Positions 31,403 to 40,058 of a stretch of 40,058 bases of DNA are shown piece after piece. The DNA is from Clostridia bacterium (GTDB taxonomy: Bacteria > Bacillota > Clostridia > Christensenellales > Aristaeellaceae): contig JAFUFC010000151.1 of NCBI GenBank assembly GCA_017470095.1, positions 1-40,058 of the forward strand, read 5' to 3'. Each line of letters opens with the position of its first letter. The first letter of the stretch is position 1. The position numbers and the translations under genes are program-made. The notes under the pieces are model-generated. The model did not search any database. It saw nothing but the letters and a program-made list of their open reading frames with translations, and was not told where the DNA came from.

Positions 31403-32647
31403 ATGGAAAAATTCATCCTGAAGAACGGGCTGACCGTGTTGGTGGAGCCGATCGATTATCTGCGCTCCGTTTCCATCGGCGTGTGGGTGAAGGCTGGGTC
31501 GATCCTGGAAACGCCGGAGGAAAACGGCCTGTCCCATTTCATGGAGCATATGGCGTTCAAGGGCACAGAAAAGCGCACCGCTCGGCAGATTGCTGAGGAG
31601 ATGGACGCGGTGGGCGGCCATCTCAACGCCGCTACCAGCAAGCTGTGCACCAATTATTACGCCAAAGTGATCGATGAAGACCTGCCTCTGGCTGCCGATA
31701 TTCTGGCCGACATCGTGTGCAACCCGGCTCTGGACCCCAAGGAAACGGATAAAGAGCGGGGCGTGGTGCTGGAAGAAATCGCTATGGTAGAGGATTCGCC
31801 GGAGGACATTGTATACGATGTGCTGGCGGAAGCGGTGTTTGGCGAGCAGGCCCTGGGCCAGACCATTCTGGGCCCGGCAGAAAAACTGCAAGTGTATACG
31901 CCGGATGACCTGCGCGCCTTCCGCAAGCGGCACTACGGCCCCCAAAACGCCGTGGTGGCGGTGGCTGGGCACGTGGAACCGGAAAAGGCGCGGGACCTGA
32001 TGGAGGAAAAATTTGGGTCCTGGACCGGTGCGGCGGGGGAGGATTTTCCCCTCAGCGTGGCCATTGATACCCCGCGCAAGCTGGCCCGGGACAAGGATAC
32101 CGAGCAGGTGCATTTGTGTGTGTCCTTCCGAGGCAACGAAATGGGCAGCCCGGATGTGTATCCCACGGCGGTGATGAACAATGTGCTGGGCGGCGGCATG
32201 AGCAGCCGCCTGTTCCAGAAAATCCGCGAGGAAATGGGCATGGCTTACACGGTTTATTCCGGCCCGTCCAGCTATCCCCACTGCGGGGAATTCACCATTT
32301 ACGCCGCCACCAACCCCAAGCACGTGAAAACGGTGCTGGAGCAGATGGACAGAGAAATTGAAAAATTTCTCAAGGACGGCGTGACGGAAAAGGAATTCAC
32401 TATGAGCAAGGCCCAATTGAAGGGCAGCTTCATCCTGGGCCTGGAAAGCGCTTATAACCGCATGAGCACCCTGGGCCACAACCAGATGCTGCTGGGCCGC
32501 ATCATTCCGCCGGAGGACACCATTGCCGCCATCGAACGGGTGACCATGGAGGACGTGGTCGAAGCGGCCCGCCGGATTTTGACCGGCCCCCGGGCCTACG
32601 CTGTGGTGGGGCGGAACGCGGAAAAGTATTTGAAGGATATAAAATAA
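31403..32647 (+). CDS. M16 family zinc metallopeptidase (MlpA-like)
   Basis: A 414-residue insulinase/processing-peptidase family protein. The inverted zinc motif HFMEH is near residue 45, with the third ligand Glu about 76 residues on, in VVLEEIAMVED. The second half is the inactive M16 C domain (GGGMSSRLFQKIREEMGMAYTVYS). ATG 31403 follows AAGGAGCAATCG. The gene lies directly after pnp, as does mlpA (ymxG) in B. subtilis. The natural substrate is unknown. Confidence 0.92.
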   Translation: MEKFILKNGLTVLVEPIDYLRSVSIGVWVKAGSILETPEENGLSHFMEHMAFKGTEKRTARQIAEEMDAVGGHLNAATSKLCTNYYAKVIDEDLPLAADILADIVCNPALDPKETDKERGVVLEEIAMVEDSPEDIVYDVLAEAVFGEQALGQTILGPAEKLQVYTPDDLRAFRKRHYGPQNAVVAVAGHVEPEKARDLMEEKFGSWTGAAGEDFPLSVAIDTPRKLARDKDTEQVHLCVSFRGNEMGSPDVYPTAVMNNVLGGGMSSRLFQKIREEMGMAYTVYSGPSSYPHCGEFTIYAATNPKHVKTVLEQMDREIEKFLKDGVTEKEFTMSKAQLKGSFILGLESAYNRMSTLGHNQMLLGRIIPPEDTIAAIERVTMEDVVEAARRILTGPRAYAVVGRNAEKYLKDIK

Positions 32648-32648
32648 A

Positions 32649-32694
32649 GCACGGGGGAACTGCTTTTTCAAAGCAATTCCCTCGTACTTTTTTT
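32649..32694 (+). terminator. Convergent, probably bidirectional terminator
   Basis: Long stem between 32649-32665 and 32671-32687 with a few mismatches, 5-base loop, and TTTTTTT on the + side. On the minus strand the stem is followed by TTTATTTTA, so it could also end transcription of the convergent SDR gene. Confidence 0.75.
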
Positions 32695-32743
32695 ACACAC
32701 GCTGGCGAATTTGTTGAGCGTTTTTCAGCAGGTCCGCCAGTTT

Positions 32744-33760
32744 TTAGCATCCGGCAATTTCAGTTCCGGCTTGTTCCATAATGGCGGCTACTTTGTCAGA
32801 AAATGCGTCAAATTCTGGGTCTTCCATCTGCAGTTCGGAATGGGCCAAGAAACAGTTGACCGATTCCAGGGCGGCCTGGTCAAACCGTTTTTTGGGCTGA
32901 TAGGTGGGCACCAGGCGGTGGAGCAGGGTGTTGTCAAACAGGACGGTGTTGGCTTTGTCGCCCAGCAATCCGCCTTCCCAGTCATAGCCCGGGCACTGGG
33001 CCAAGATGGTGGAGGGCACGTAGCAGGGCTTGTATTGGCCGCCGATGGCCCGGGCGATGGACTGCATGATCTGGTTCCATGTAAGCAATTCTTCTCCGGT
33101 GATCTGCACCGCCTGGCCGATGGCGTGGATGTTGCCCATCAACCCTACGAAAGCGGGGGCAAAATCCTCACTGCTGAGCACGGCCCACAAGCTGCTGCCG
33201 TCCCCGGGCATCAACACGGGCTTGCCTTCCCGTATGCGCTTAAGCACCTGCCATGCGCCGTTTTTGCCGTGAACGGCCACGGGAATGGAGCGTTCAGAAA
33301 ATGTATGGCTGGGCCGCACGATGGTGACGGGGAAGCCCTGCTCCCGGTAAGCCCGCATCAGCGTTTCTTCGCAGGCGATCTTGTTTCGGGAGTATTCCCA
33401 GTAAGGGTTGCTTAGCGGCGTGGCTTCGGTGATCACAGGATGGGACAAGGGTTTTTGATAGGCGGAAGCGGAGCTGATGAAAATGTATTGCTCCGTTTTT
33501 CCGGCAAACAAGCGAATATCCCGCTCCACCTGGGCGGGCACAAAGGCGATGAAATCGGCCACCACGTCAAAGTGCGCGTCACTCATGGCCTTTGCCACTG
33601 CGGCTTCATCCACAATATCCAGGGTCAATTGATGCGCGCCGGGCACATCGTTTTTCCGGTTGCCCCGGTTGAGGAGGGTCAAATCCCAGCCCTGCTGCAA
33701 GAGCAACCGGGAGATGGCGGTGCTGATGACGCCGGTGCCGCCGATGAACAATGCTTTCAT
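32744..33760 (-). CDS. NAD-dependent epimerase/dehydratase (extended SDR)
   Basis: A 338-residue extended short-chain dehydrogenase. The nucleotide-binding motif is at the N-terminus (FIGGTGVISTAISRLL), then FISSASAYQKP and the active-site YSRNK (Tyr-x-x-x-Lys). It is closest in feel to NAD-dependent epimerases that some Clostridia encode singly; the substrate is not clear. The ribosome site AAAGGAGGAAAACAT lies upstream on the minus strand. It starts 18 bases after the preceding gene, so it is last in the mutS operon. After its TAA the same frame stays open 16 more codons to another TAA. Confidence 0.85.
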   Translation of the reverse strand: MKALFIGGTGVISTAISRLLLQQGWDLTLLNRGNRKNDVPGAHQLTLDIVDEAAVAKAMSDAHFDVVADFIAFVPAQVERDIRLFAGKTEQYIFISSASAYQKPLSHPVITEATPLSNPYWEYSRNKIACEETLMRAYREQGFPVTIVRPSHTFSERSIPVAVHGKNGAWQVLKRIREGKPVLMPGDGSSLWAVLSSEDFAPAFVGLMGNIHAIGQAVQITGEELLTWNQIMQSIARAIGGQYKPCYVPSTILAQCPGYDWEGGLLGDKANTVLFDNTLLHRLVPTYQPKKRFDQAALESVNCFLAHSELQMEDPEFDAFSDKVAAIMEQAGTEIAGC

Positions 33761-33778
33761 ATGTTTTCCTCCTTTGAT

Positions 33779-35020
33779 TTACAGCGCGCCTTTTTCTTGC
33801 ATTTTTTTCAGGGCGCTCATCAGAGCGATTTTGCCGTGGGCATAGGTGAGTCCGCCTTGCAGGTATACAGTGTAGGGGGCGCGCATGGGCGCGTCTGCCG
33901 ACAGTTCAATGCTGGCCCCGGCCACGAAGGTGCCCGCCGCCATGATCACTTGGTCGGTGTAGCCCGGCATATCCCAAGGTTCAGGCACTGCGCTGCCGTC
34001 AATGGGGGAGGCGGCTTGGATGCCTTGGACGAAAGCGATCAGCCTGTCCGGGTCGCCCATTTCGATGGCCTGGATAATGTCCGCTCGGGGGGCGGAAGAT
34101 GCGGGGGTGGTTTTCATGCCCAGCAGTTCAAAAACGCGGGCGGCCAAAATGGATGTTTTCAGCGCCTGGGTCACTGTGTGCGGCGCCATAAACAAGCCCT
34201 GGTAGAAGGGCTGGTAGGAAGCGGCGTAGCTGCCCACTTCCCTTCCCAGGCCAGGGGCGGTTAACCGGGCTTCGATGCGGGCGATGGCTCGGTTTGTGCC
34301 CACCAGGTAGGCCCCGGTAGGGGCTAAGCCGCCGCCGGGATTTTTGATCAGGCTGCCCACGCACACGTCCGCGCCGAAATGGGTGGGCTCGTTTTCCCGG
34401 ATGAATTCGCCGTAGCAATTATCTACCATGATGAACATGTCGGGCCGGACGGCGTGAACAGCGTCGATCAGCTCCTTCATATCCTGGGGCTGCAACGAGG
34501 CGCGCCAGGCATAACCCCGGCTGCGCTGGATGAGGATGACCTTGGTGTTTTCCCGGATGGCGTTCAGCACGCCCTGCACGTCGATCTTTGTTTGACCCTC
34601 CGTCATCTCCACTTGGGAATAGGAAACGCCCATTTCTTTCAAATTGCCTACTGCGTTGCCGCTGAGCCCGATCACCGTTTCCATGGTGTCATAGGGCGCG
34701 CCGGCGGCGGACAGAAGATGATCGCCGGGGAGCAAAAGCCCAAACAGGCACAGGGATAGCGCCGCGGTGCCGCAGGCCACCGAGGGGCGCACAATGGCGT
34801 TTTCCGCTCCGAACAGCCGGGCAAACACTGCTTCCAGCTTGTCCCGGCCAATATCGTCGTAGCCATAGCCAGTGGTGGGAGCAAAGTGCCGAGTGGCGAT
34901 ATCCTCCTCATGGAAAGCGTCCAGCACCCGGCGGGTGTTGATCATTTCCGTCTGTTCCAGGCTATCAAACAAAGGTTGGCACTCCTTCTCCGCCTGGGCA
35001 ATTAGTTCATACAGATTCAT
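33779..35020 (-). CDS. Methionine gamma-lyase family protein (YnbB-like, PLP-dependent)
   Basis: A 413-residue fold-type I PLP enzyme of the YnbB/aluminium-resistance group, often annotated methionine gamma-lyase family. Visible features are RHFAPTTGYGYDDIGRDKL near residue 45, VRPSVACGTAALSLCL, the Asp region MFIMVDNCYGEF, and the PLP lysine in GSLIKNPGGG. ATG 35020 has AAAGGAGAAACCC upstream. It overlaps the end of miaA by 14 bases. In many Firmicutes hfq lies between these two; here it does not. The true reaction is not established. Confidence 0.88.
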   Translation of the reverse strand: MNLYELIAQAEKECQPLFDSLEQTEMINTRRVLDAFHEEDIATRHFAPTTGYGYDDIGRDKLEAVFARLFGAENAIVRPSVACGTAALSLCLFGLLLPGDHLLSAAGAPYDTMETVIGLSGNAVGNLKEMGVSYSQVEMTEGQTKIDVQGVLNAIRENTKVILIQRSRGYAWRASLQPQDMKELIDAVHAVRPDMFIMVDNCYGEFIRENEPTHFGADVCVGSLIKNPGGGLAPTGAYLVGTNRAIARIEARLTAPGLGREVGSYAASYQPFYQGLFMAPHTVTQALKTSILAARVFELLGMKTTPASSAPRADIIQAIEMGDPDRLIAFVQGIQAASPIDGSAVPEPWDMPGYTDQVIMAAGTFVAGASIELSADAPMRAPYTVYLQGGLTYAHGKIALMSALKKMQEKGAL

Positions 35021-35942
35021 GGGTTTCTCCTTTGATATATTTTTCGCAGATTGTTTGTGCCAGGGGCTCCAAATCGTCTCCCGGCAGCCAAGGCAACCAG
35101 GTGATGCGCTCATCCCGCCTAAACCAGGTCAGCTGCCGCTTGGCGTAATGACGGGTGCGCAGCTTTAACAAGGATACGGTGTCGGCAAGGGCCATTTCGC
35201 CGTTCAGTACCGGCAACAGTTCCTTGTATCCCAATCCCTGCATGCTTTGATGGTCCGGGGACAGTCCCCTCTCTTTGAGCATACGCACCTCTTGAAGCAG
35301 CCCTTCTTCCATCATTTGGTCGATTCGCTTCTCTACCCGGGCATACAGTACGTCCCGGGGCAGATCCAGGGCGTACAACTGAAAATCGTAGGGCGCGTCT
35401 TCCGGACCGGGCATTTTTTGACGGGACAAGGGCGTGCCGGTCAGCTCGAATACTTCGATGGCCCGGATCACCCGGCGCAGGTCGTTGGGATGCAGCCGGT
35501 TTGCTGATTCCGGATCCACTTGCCGCAGCCGATCGTGAACAGCCTGCACGCCTTGGGCTTCCGCCAGGCGATGGTAAGTTTCCCGGATGGCTTCGTCTCC
35601 GCCTACGGTACCGTAATCCATGGGCAAGCTCAGCGCCTGCAGGTACATACCGGTGCCGCCTACCAGGATGGGCACCGCTACAGCGTCAATCATCTTCCGG
35701 GCGTCCTGGGCATACTGGGTCACGGAATAGGTTGCGTCCGGGGGAAGGATATCCACCATGTGGTGAGGAGCCTGGGCCCGCTCTGATGCCGTTGGCTTGG
35801 CGGTGCCGATGTTTAAATCGCGATAAATTTGCATGGAATCCATGCAAATGATATCGCCCTGCAATTGCTGGGCCACCAGGAGGGACAGGGCCGTTTTGCC
35901 GCTGGCCGTGGGGCCTACAATGCCAATCACTCGTTTTTTCAT
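35007..35942 (-). CDS. miaA: tRNA dimethylallyltransferase MiaA
   Basis: Adds the isopentenyl group to A37 of tRNAs reading codons that begin with U. 311 residues, normal length. P-loop GPTASGKT at residues 10-17, DSMQIYRDLNIGTAKP next, then VGGTGMYLQAL, QGLGYKEL, and the C-terminal RHYAKRQLTWFRRD. The ATG shares one base with the mutL stop. Its end overlaps the YnbB-like gene. Confidence 0.96.
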   Translation of the reverse strand: MKKRVIGIVGPTASGKTALSLLVAQQLQGDIICMDSMQIYRDLNIGTAKPTASERAQAPHHMVDILPPDATYSVTQYAQDARKMIDAVAVPILVGGTGMYLQALSLPMDYGTVGGDEAIRETYHRLAEAQGVQAVHDRLRQVDPESANRLHPNDLRRVIRAIEVFELTGTPLSRQKMPGPEDAPYDFQLYALDLPRDVLYARVEKRIDQMMEEGLLQEVRMLKERGLSPDHQSMQGLGYKELLPVLNGEMALADTVSLLKLRTRHYAKRQLTWFRRDERITWLPWLPGDDLEPLAQTICEKYIKGETHESV

Positions 35943-37993
35943 CAGTTTTGAATGCGCCGGAAGCGCTTGTCCAGTTCGGTGTGGGTCATCTGCACCATCA
36001 AGGGACGGCCATGAGGGCAGGTGGGAGTGACTTTCTGCTCGATCACATCCCGGATGAGAGCCATCACGCTTTCATCGCTGAGCCGTTCGCCGCCCTTGAC
36101 GGCGTGCTTGCAAGCCATTTGGATCACGCGGCTGGTGCGGTCGGCAATGGGGGAAGAGGCATCGGCCATCAGGCCGTCCAGCGCTTCCATCAGGCATTTT
36201 TCCGCCTGGGGCTGGCCCAGGATGATGGGCACGCCCCGCAGCTGCACCGTGTCCTCCCCAAAGGGGGACAGGTCAAACCCGGCTTTTTTCAGGGCTTCGG
36301 TGTTTTCTTCGTAGGCGGCGTATTCCGCTTTCGATAGTTTCACGATCAGGGGCACCATCATGCTTTGGCTGGCGGGGGCGGAGGCGGTTTCCCGCATGAA
36401 GCGCTCGTACAACAGCCGCTCATGCACCGCGTGCTGGTCGGCCATGATCAAAAGATCGCCGTATTCCAGGAGAATGTAGGTGTTGAACGCCACGCCAATC
36501 AATTTCAGGGGCGTTTGGGAAAACCGCGCTGCCACCACGGGAGACTGCAATTGATCCGCCTGGGCAGATTCAGCCGGAACGGAAATAGGCATTTGCTCCG
36601 CTTGCTTTTGCCGGAAGCGGGCGGCCATATCCGGCGGGATCACCGGTTGGGGATTGGCCCGGGCCGGCAGGATGGACGCGCTGGAATCATGAAACGCGGC
36701 GGGGCGTTTTTCTTCCTTGGGGATCAGCACTGGGCGGGTTTCCCGGGGTACGGCGGGGGCAAAGGTGGGCAGGGTCATGCCGTCTTCGCTGAAGGCGGCC
36801 CACTTGCTGCTTTGCTGGGGCGCGGCGGGCTGAGTGGGCGCGGGCTGGGCCATTGGGACGGGCATATGAGCCGCCGCCGAGGTGGATGCATCAGTTGCCG
36901 GTTGGGGCAGGGATTCCGTTACCTCAATGCGGGCGGGAGCGGGCCGGGGCGCGGCATCTTGGGCAGGCAGGAACATGGGCGGGATGGGCGGTGCTTCGTT
37001 GGTTTTTTCCAGCGTCTCAAAGATGATGGTTTCCACCGCTTGGCGCACGCCCTTCTCATCCTGGAAGCGTACCTCCCATTTATTGGGATGCACGTTCACA
37101 TCGGCGCTCTCAAAGGGCATATCCAAATGCAGCACGCACATGGGGAATTTGCCGATCATCACCCTTTGACGGCACCCCGCTTCCACTGCGGCGGACAAAA
37201 GCGGGCTTTTCATGGCCCGGCCGTTTAAAAAGAAATGCTCGTGGCTGCGGTTGCCCCGGCTGACGTCGCCAACGCCCACGAAGCCGTGCAGCAGCACGCC
37301 GTTCATGCTGCCGTCGATTTTCGTCATCATTTTCAGCGTGTCCATGCCGTACACGCTCATGACGGCGCTGTCCAGCTTTCCATCCCCGGCGCTGAAATAC
37401 ACCAGTTTTCCATCCGCCATGAAGCGGAAGGATACGGCGGGGTGGCTCAAAATCAGCCGGGCCATCAATTCACTGACGGCGGCGGTTTCGGTGGACGGCT
37501 TTTTCAAAAATTTGCGGCGCACGGGGGCATTATAAAACAAATCCTTCACGGTGAACGTGGTGCCTTCCGGGCAGGCGGCGTCCTTGATTTCGACAATTTC
37601 TCCGCCTTCGTTGCGCACATAAACGCCCGTATCCGCCCCCCGGGCCCGGGTCTGGCAAGTGACGATCGCAACCGCTGCGATGGAGGCCAGCGCTTCACCC
37701 CGGAAACCCAGAGAGCGGACGCCGTACAGATCCTCCACTTTGCGGATTTTGCTGGTGGCGTGGCGGGCAAAGGCCAGGCGGATATCTTCCGGCTGAATGC
37801 CGCTGCCGTTATCGGCCACCCGGAAGGAGGTGAGTCCCCCTTCTTTAATGTCCACCGTGATGGCGGTAGCCCCGGCGTCCATGCTGTTTTCCACCAGCTC
37901 TTTAATGGCGGCGGCGGGGCGCTCCACCACTTCACCGGCGGCAATCTGCCCGATGACTTCTGGCGGAAGTTGACGGATATGGTTCATTTCCAT
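35942..37993 (-). CDS. mutL: DNA mismatch repair protein MutL
   Basis: A 683-residue mismatch repair ATPase and nuclease. The N-terminal GHKL ATPase has IAAGEVVERPAAAIKELVEN, DNGSGI and SLGFRGEALASI. An Ala/Pro-rich linker runs from about 340 to 470. The C-terminal endonuclease domain has the metal motif DQHAVHERLLYE, ACKHAVKGGE and CPHGRP, so this is a nicking-type MutL as expected without MutH. The start is ATG 37993, with GAGG six bases upstream. A GTG at 38005 overlapping the mutS stop is the alternative. Confidence 0.96.
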   Translation of the reverse strand: MEMNHIRQLPPEVIGQIAAGEVVERPAAAIKELVENSMDAGATAITVDIKEGGLTSFRVADNGSGIQPEDIRLAFARHATSKIRKVEDLYGVRSLGFRGEALASIAAVAIVTCQTRARGADTGVYVRNEGGEIVEIKDAACPEGTTFTVKDLFYNAPVRRKFLKKPSTETAAVSELMARLILSHPAVSFRFMADGKLVYFSAGDGKLDSAVMSVYGMDTLKMMTKIDGSMNGVLLHGFVGVGDVSRGNRSHEHFFLNGRAMKSPLLSAAVEAGCRQRVMIGKFPMCVLHLDMPFESADVNVHPNKWEVRFQDEKGVRQAVETIIFETLEKTNEAPPIPPMFLPAQDAAPRPAPARIEVTESLPQPATDASTSAAAHMPVPMAQPAPTQPAAPQQSSKWAAFSEDGMTLPTFAPAVPRETRPVLIPKEEKRPAAFHDSSASILPARANPQPVIPPDMAARFRQKQAEQMPISVPAESAQADQLQSPVVAARFSQTPLKLIGVAFNTYILLEYGDLLIMADQHAVHERLLYERFMRETASAPASQSMMVPLIVKLSKAEYAAYEENTEALKKAGFDLSPFGEDTVQLRGVPIILGQPQAEKCLMEALDGLMADASSPIADRTSRVIQMACKHAVKGGERLSDESVMALIRDVIEQKVTPTCPHGRPLMVQMTHTELDKRFRRIQN

Positions 37994-38001
37994 TTGGTAC
38001 C

Positions 38002-40058
38002 TCACAGCTTCATGGCTTTTTCTTTCAGCACAAACAGTTTGTTCAGCGCGTCAATGGGCGTCATGGCCATGACATCCAGATTGCGGATTTCCTCGATGAA
38101 TTCGGTCTTAGGGAATTCCATCAAATCAACTTGTTCATTTTTCTTTTTGTGGCCTGCGCCCAGGATGTTCTGGCCGATGGAATTGTTGCCAATGTTGTTG
38201 ACCTCCAACCGCGCCTGGATTTCCTGGGCCCGGGCCACTACGGGCCGGGGCACCCCGGCCAGGTGAGCCACATAAACGCCGAAGCTCTTGTCCGCCCCGC
38301 CGGGAATGATCTTGCGCAGGAAGATCACTTCCTCTCCGTGCTCTTTGACGGACACGCAGTAGTTCTTCACGCCCTCCAAATGCCCTTCCAGCTCGGACAG
38401 TTCGTGATAATGGGTGGCGAACAGGGTTTTCGCCCCGGATTTTTTCTGGTCGGCCAAATATTCCACCGCGGCCCAGGCGATGGCCAGACCATCAAAGGTG
38501 GAGGTGCCCCGGCCGATTTCGTCCAGGATGACCAGGGATTTATCGGTGGCGTTTCGCAGGATATAGGCCATTTCGCTCATTTCCACCATGAAGGTGGATT
38601 GGCCCGTGGCCAGATCGTCGGACGCGCCAACCCGGGTGTACACCCCGTCTACCAGGGAAATGCTGGCCTCCCGGGCGGGCACGAAGGAGCCCATGTGGGC
38701 CATCAGGGTGATCAGGGCCACCTGGCGCATGTAGGTGCTTTTGCCAGCCATGTTGGGGCCGGTAATGATCTGCATGCGGTGGTCGGCGCTGTCCAGATAG
38801 GTGTCATTGGGTACGAAGGCCATATCGTTCATCATAGCTTCCACCACCGGGTGGCGGCCATCCTTGATGTCGATCACCCCATCCTCGGTGATGGTGGGCT
38901 TCACATAATGGTTGAGCCGGGCCACCCGGGCCAGGGATAAAAGGGCATCCAAGGTTTTATAGGCCATGGCGGTGGATTGCAAGGGACCCATCTGCCGTCC
39001 GATTTCATCCCGCACTTCATCAAACAGGGCAATTTCTAATTTGGCCGCCTGCTCCTGGGCGCCGGTCAGCTTGCTTTCAATGGCGCGCAGTTCATCGGTG
39101 GTGAAGCGCTCACTGTTGGTCAAGGTCTGCCGCCGCTGGTAGCGCAGGGGCACCAGGCCGTAGTTGGACTTGGTCACTTCAATGTAGTAGCCAAACACGC
39201 GGTTGTACTGGATGCGCAGGTTCTTGATGCCTGTTTCCTCCCGCTCCTTGGCTTCCAGATCCAGCAGCCATTGCTTGCCTTCGGTGGAGGCCCGGCGCAG
39301 CTCGTCCAATTGGGCGTTGTATCCGGTGCGGATGATGTTCCCGTCGGACAGCAGCAGGGGCGCGTCCGGCGAAATGGCCCGGGTGAGCAGATCGGTCAAT
39401 TCCGGCAGGGGATTGAGCAGTTCTTTGATGAAGGAAAGAGCGTCTTCGTCGATGCCGGACAGGAGCGACAGGATATCCGGCGCCTGCTCCAAAGAGCGCA
39501 GGAGGGATAAGCAGTCCCGGGCGTTTAAGGTGTGATAGGAGACTTTCGAGAGCAGCCGCTCCATATCGTACACCCGGGCCAGTTTGCCCCGCAGCTCTTC
39601 CGACAGCACATGCTGCTCATACAGCGCTTCCACGGCGCACAGCCGGGCCTCGATTTTTTCCTTGGACAGCAGGGGCTTCTCCACCCAGGAGCGAAGCAGA
39701 CGTCCGCCCATGGCGGTGGCGGTGTCGTCCAGGATCGACAGCAGCGCTCCCTTCGCCGTGCGGCCCCGGATGGTTTCAGTCAATTCCAGGTTCCGGCGGG
39801 TGGCGGCGTCCAGGGGCATGATATCGCCTTTTTCCATGACCCGCACCCGGGCGATATGCTGGAGGGAATTTTTTTGCGTTTCGTTCAGGTAACGCATCAG
39901 CGCCCCGGCAGCCTGGGTGGCCACGGACAGGGAGGCGTCCAACCCCAGGGCGATCAGGGAAGATACTTTAAAATGGGAAAGCATGGTGTCCCGGGCGTTC
40001 TGGCTCTGAAACGCGGCGGCGGTGTAACTCACGGGTCGAAGGGTCGTGCAGCCTTTGG
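38002..40058 (-). CDS. mutS: DNA mismatch repair protein MutS (N-terminus outside window)
   Basis: At least 684 C-terminal residues of MutS; the frame is open to the window edge, so the mismatch-binding domain I and part of the connector are missing. The start-like GTG at 40032 is internal. Visible: the connector/lever region, the clamp (NLRIQYNRVFGYYIEVTKSN), Walker A GPNMAGKSTYMRQ, Walker B LVILDEIGRGTSTFDG, and TLFATHYHELSEL. A short C-terminal tail follows. It heads the mutS-mutL-miaA operon. Confidence 0.96.
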   Translation of the reverse strand, partial: KGCTTLRPVSYTAAAFQSQNARDTMLSHFKVSSLIALGLDASLSVATQAAGALMRYLNETQKNSLQHIARVRVMEKGDIMPLDAATRRNLELTETIRGRTAKGALLSILDDTATAMGGRLLRSWVEKPLLSKEKIEARLCAVEALYEQHVLSEELRGKLARVYDMERLLSKVSYHTLNARDCLSLLRSLEQAPDILSLLSGIDEDALSFIKELLNPLPELTDLLTRAISPDAPLLLSDGNIIRTGYNAQLDELRRASTEGKQWLLDLEAKEREETGIKNLRIQYNRVFGYYIEVTKSNYGLVPLRYQRRQTLTNSERFTTDELRAIESKLTGAQEQAAKLEIALFDEVRDEIGRQMGPLQSTAMAYKTLDALLSLARVARLNHYVKPTITEDGVIDIKDGRHPVVEAMMNDMAFVPNDTYLDSADHRMQIITGPNMAGKSTYMRQVALITLMAHMGSFVPAREASISLVDGVYTRVGASDDLATGQSTFMVEMSEMAYILRNATDKSLVILDEIGRGTSTFDGLAIAWAAVEYLADQKKSGAKTLFATHYHELSELEGHLEGVKNYCVSVKEHGEEVIFLRKIIPGGADKSFGVYVAHLAGVPRPVVARAQEIQARLEVNNIGNNSIGQNILGAGHKKKNEQVDLMEFPKTEFIEEIRNLDVMAMTPIDALNKLFVLKEKAMKL

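Noticed and set aside
1..40058. tRNA genes, CRISPR arrays, insertion sequences, prophage genes
   Set aside because: Looked for T-loop/acceptor patterns, regularly spaced repeats, transposase motifs and phage structural genes; none seen.

Overview
The window looks like core chromosome from a moderately GC-rich member of the Clostridia (Bacillota). The evidence is gene order: darA-holB-ricT, plsX-acpP-rnc-smc-ftsY, rpmH-rnpA-yidD-yidC-jag, rpsO-pnp-M16 peptidase, and mutS-mutL-miaA-methionine gamma-lyase-like protein. Strong AAGGAGG ribosome sites, TTG and GTG starts, a PyrR-type attenuator and a SpoVK-family ATPase fit the same group. The family or genus cannot be fixed from the sequence alone. 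I see no prophage, insertion sequence, CRISPR array, tRNA or rRNA.

Layout, left to right. 1-3556 (+): the end of an AlkD-like glycosylase, then azlC-azlD, a TIM-barrel isomerase and a SpoVK/CbbX-type ATPase in one operon. 3557-3821: a compact non-coding region holding a terminator, two tandem 24-bp AT-rich repeats, a near-consensus promoter, and a predicted ~97-nt RNA that carries a copy of the 16S anti-Shine-Dalgarno tail. 3822-8085 (-): a Cys-rich protein, a secreted metallo-beta-lactamase/lamin-tail protein, then ricT, holB and darA. 8256-14897 (+), divergent from darA: plsX, acpP, rnc, smc, ftsY. 15204-22620 (+): a GNAT acetyltransferase, then an envelope and metabolism block (alpha/beta hydrolase, membrane-anchored MurF-like ligase, ddl, alr, an unknown membrane protein, rsmD, coaD).

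22653-26274 (+): a hendecad coiled-coil protein, then rpmH, rnpA, yidD, yidC and jag. This cluster often lies beside dnaA/oriC, but here neither dnaA nor mnmE/mnmG is adjacent. 26339-26908: a secreted-protein gene split by an in-frame TAG. 26958-28498: uraA behind a PyrR-type leader. 28677-32647 (+): rpsO, pnp and an M16 peptidase. 32744-40058 (-): mutS (cut by the window edge), mutL, miaA, a methionine gamma-lyase-like gene and an SDR epimerase, nearly all overlapping or tightly spaced. No hfq lies after miaA.

The strongest candidate for something new is the predicted small RNA at about 3699-3795. It has a consensus-like UP element, TTGACA and TATACT at 17 bp spacing, a 5' stem-loop, an unpaired linker identical over 10 nt to the 16S 3' tail, and a strong intrinsic terminator. 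Other points of interest are the interrupted gene at 26339-26908, a promoter lying inside a terminator palindrome upstream of rpsO, the alternative hairpins in the pnp leader, and the Gly/Lys tail on the D-Ala-D-Ala ligase.
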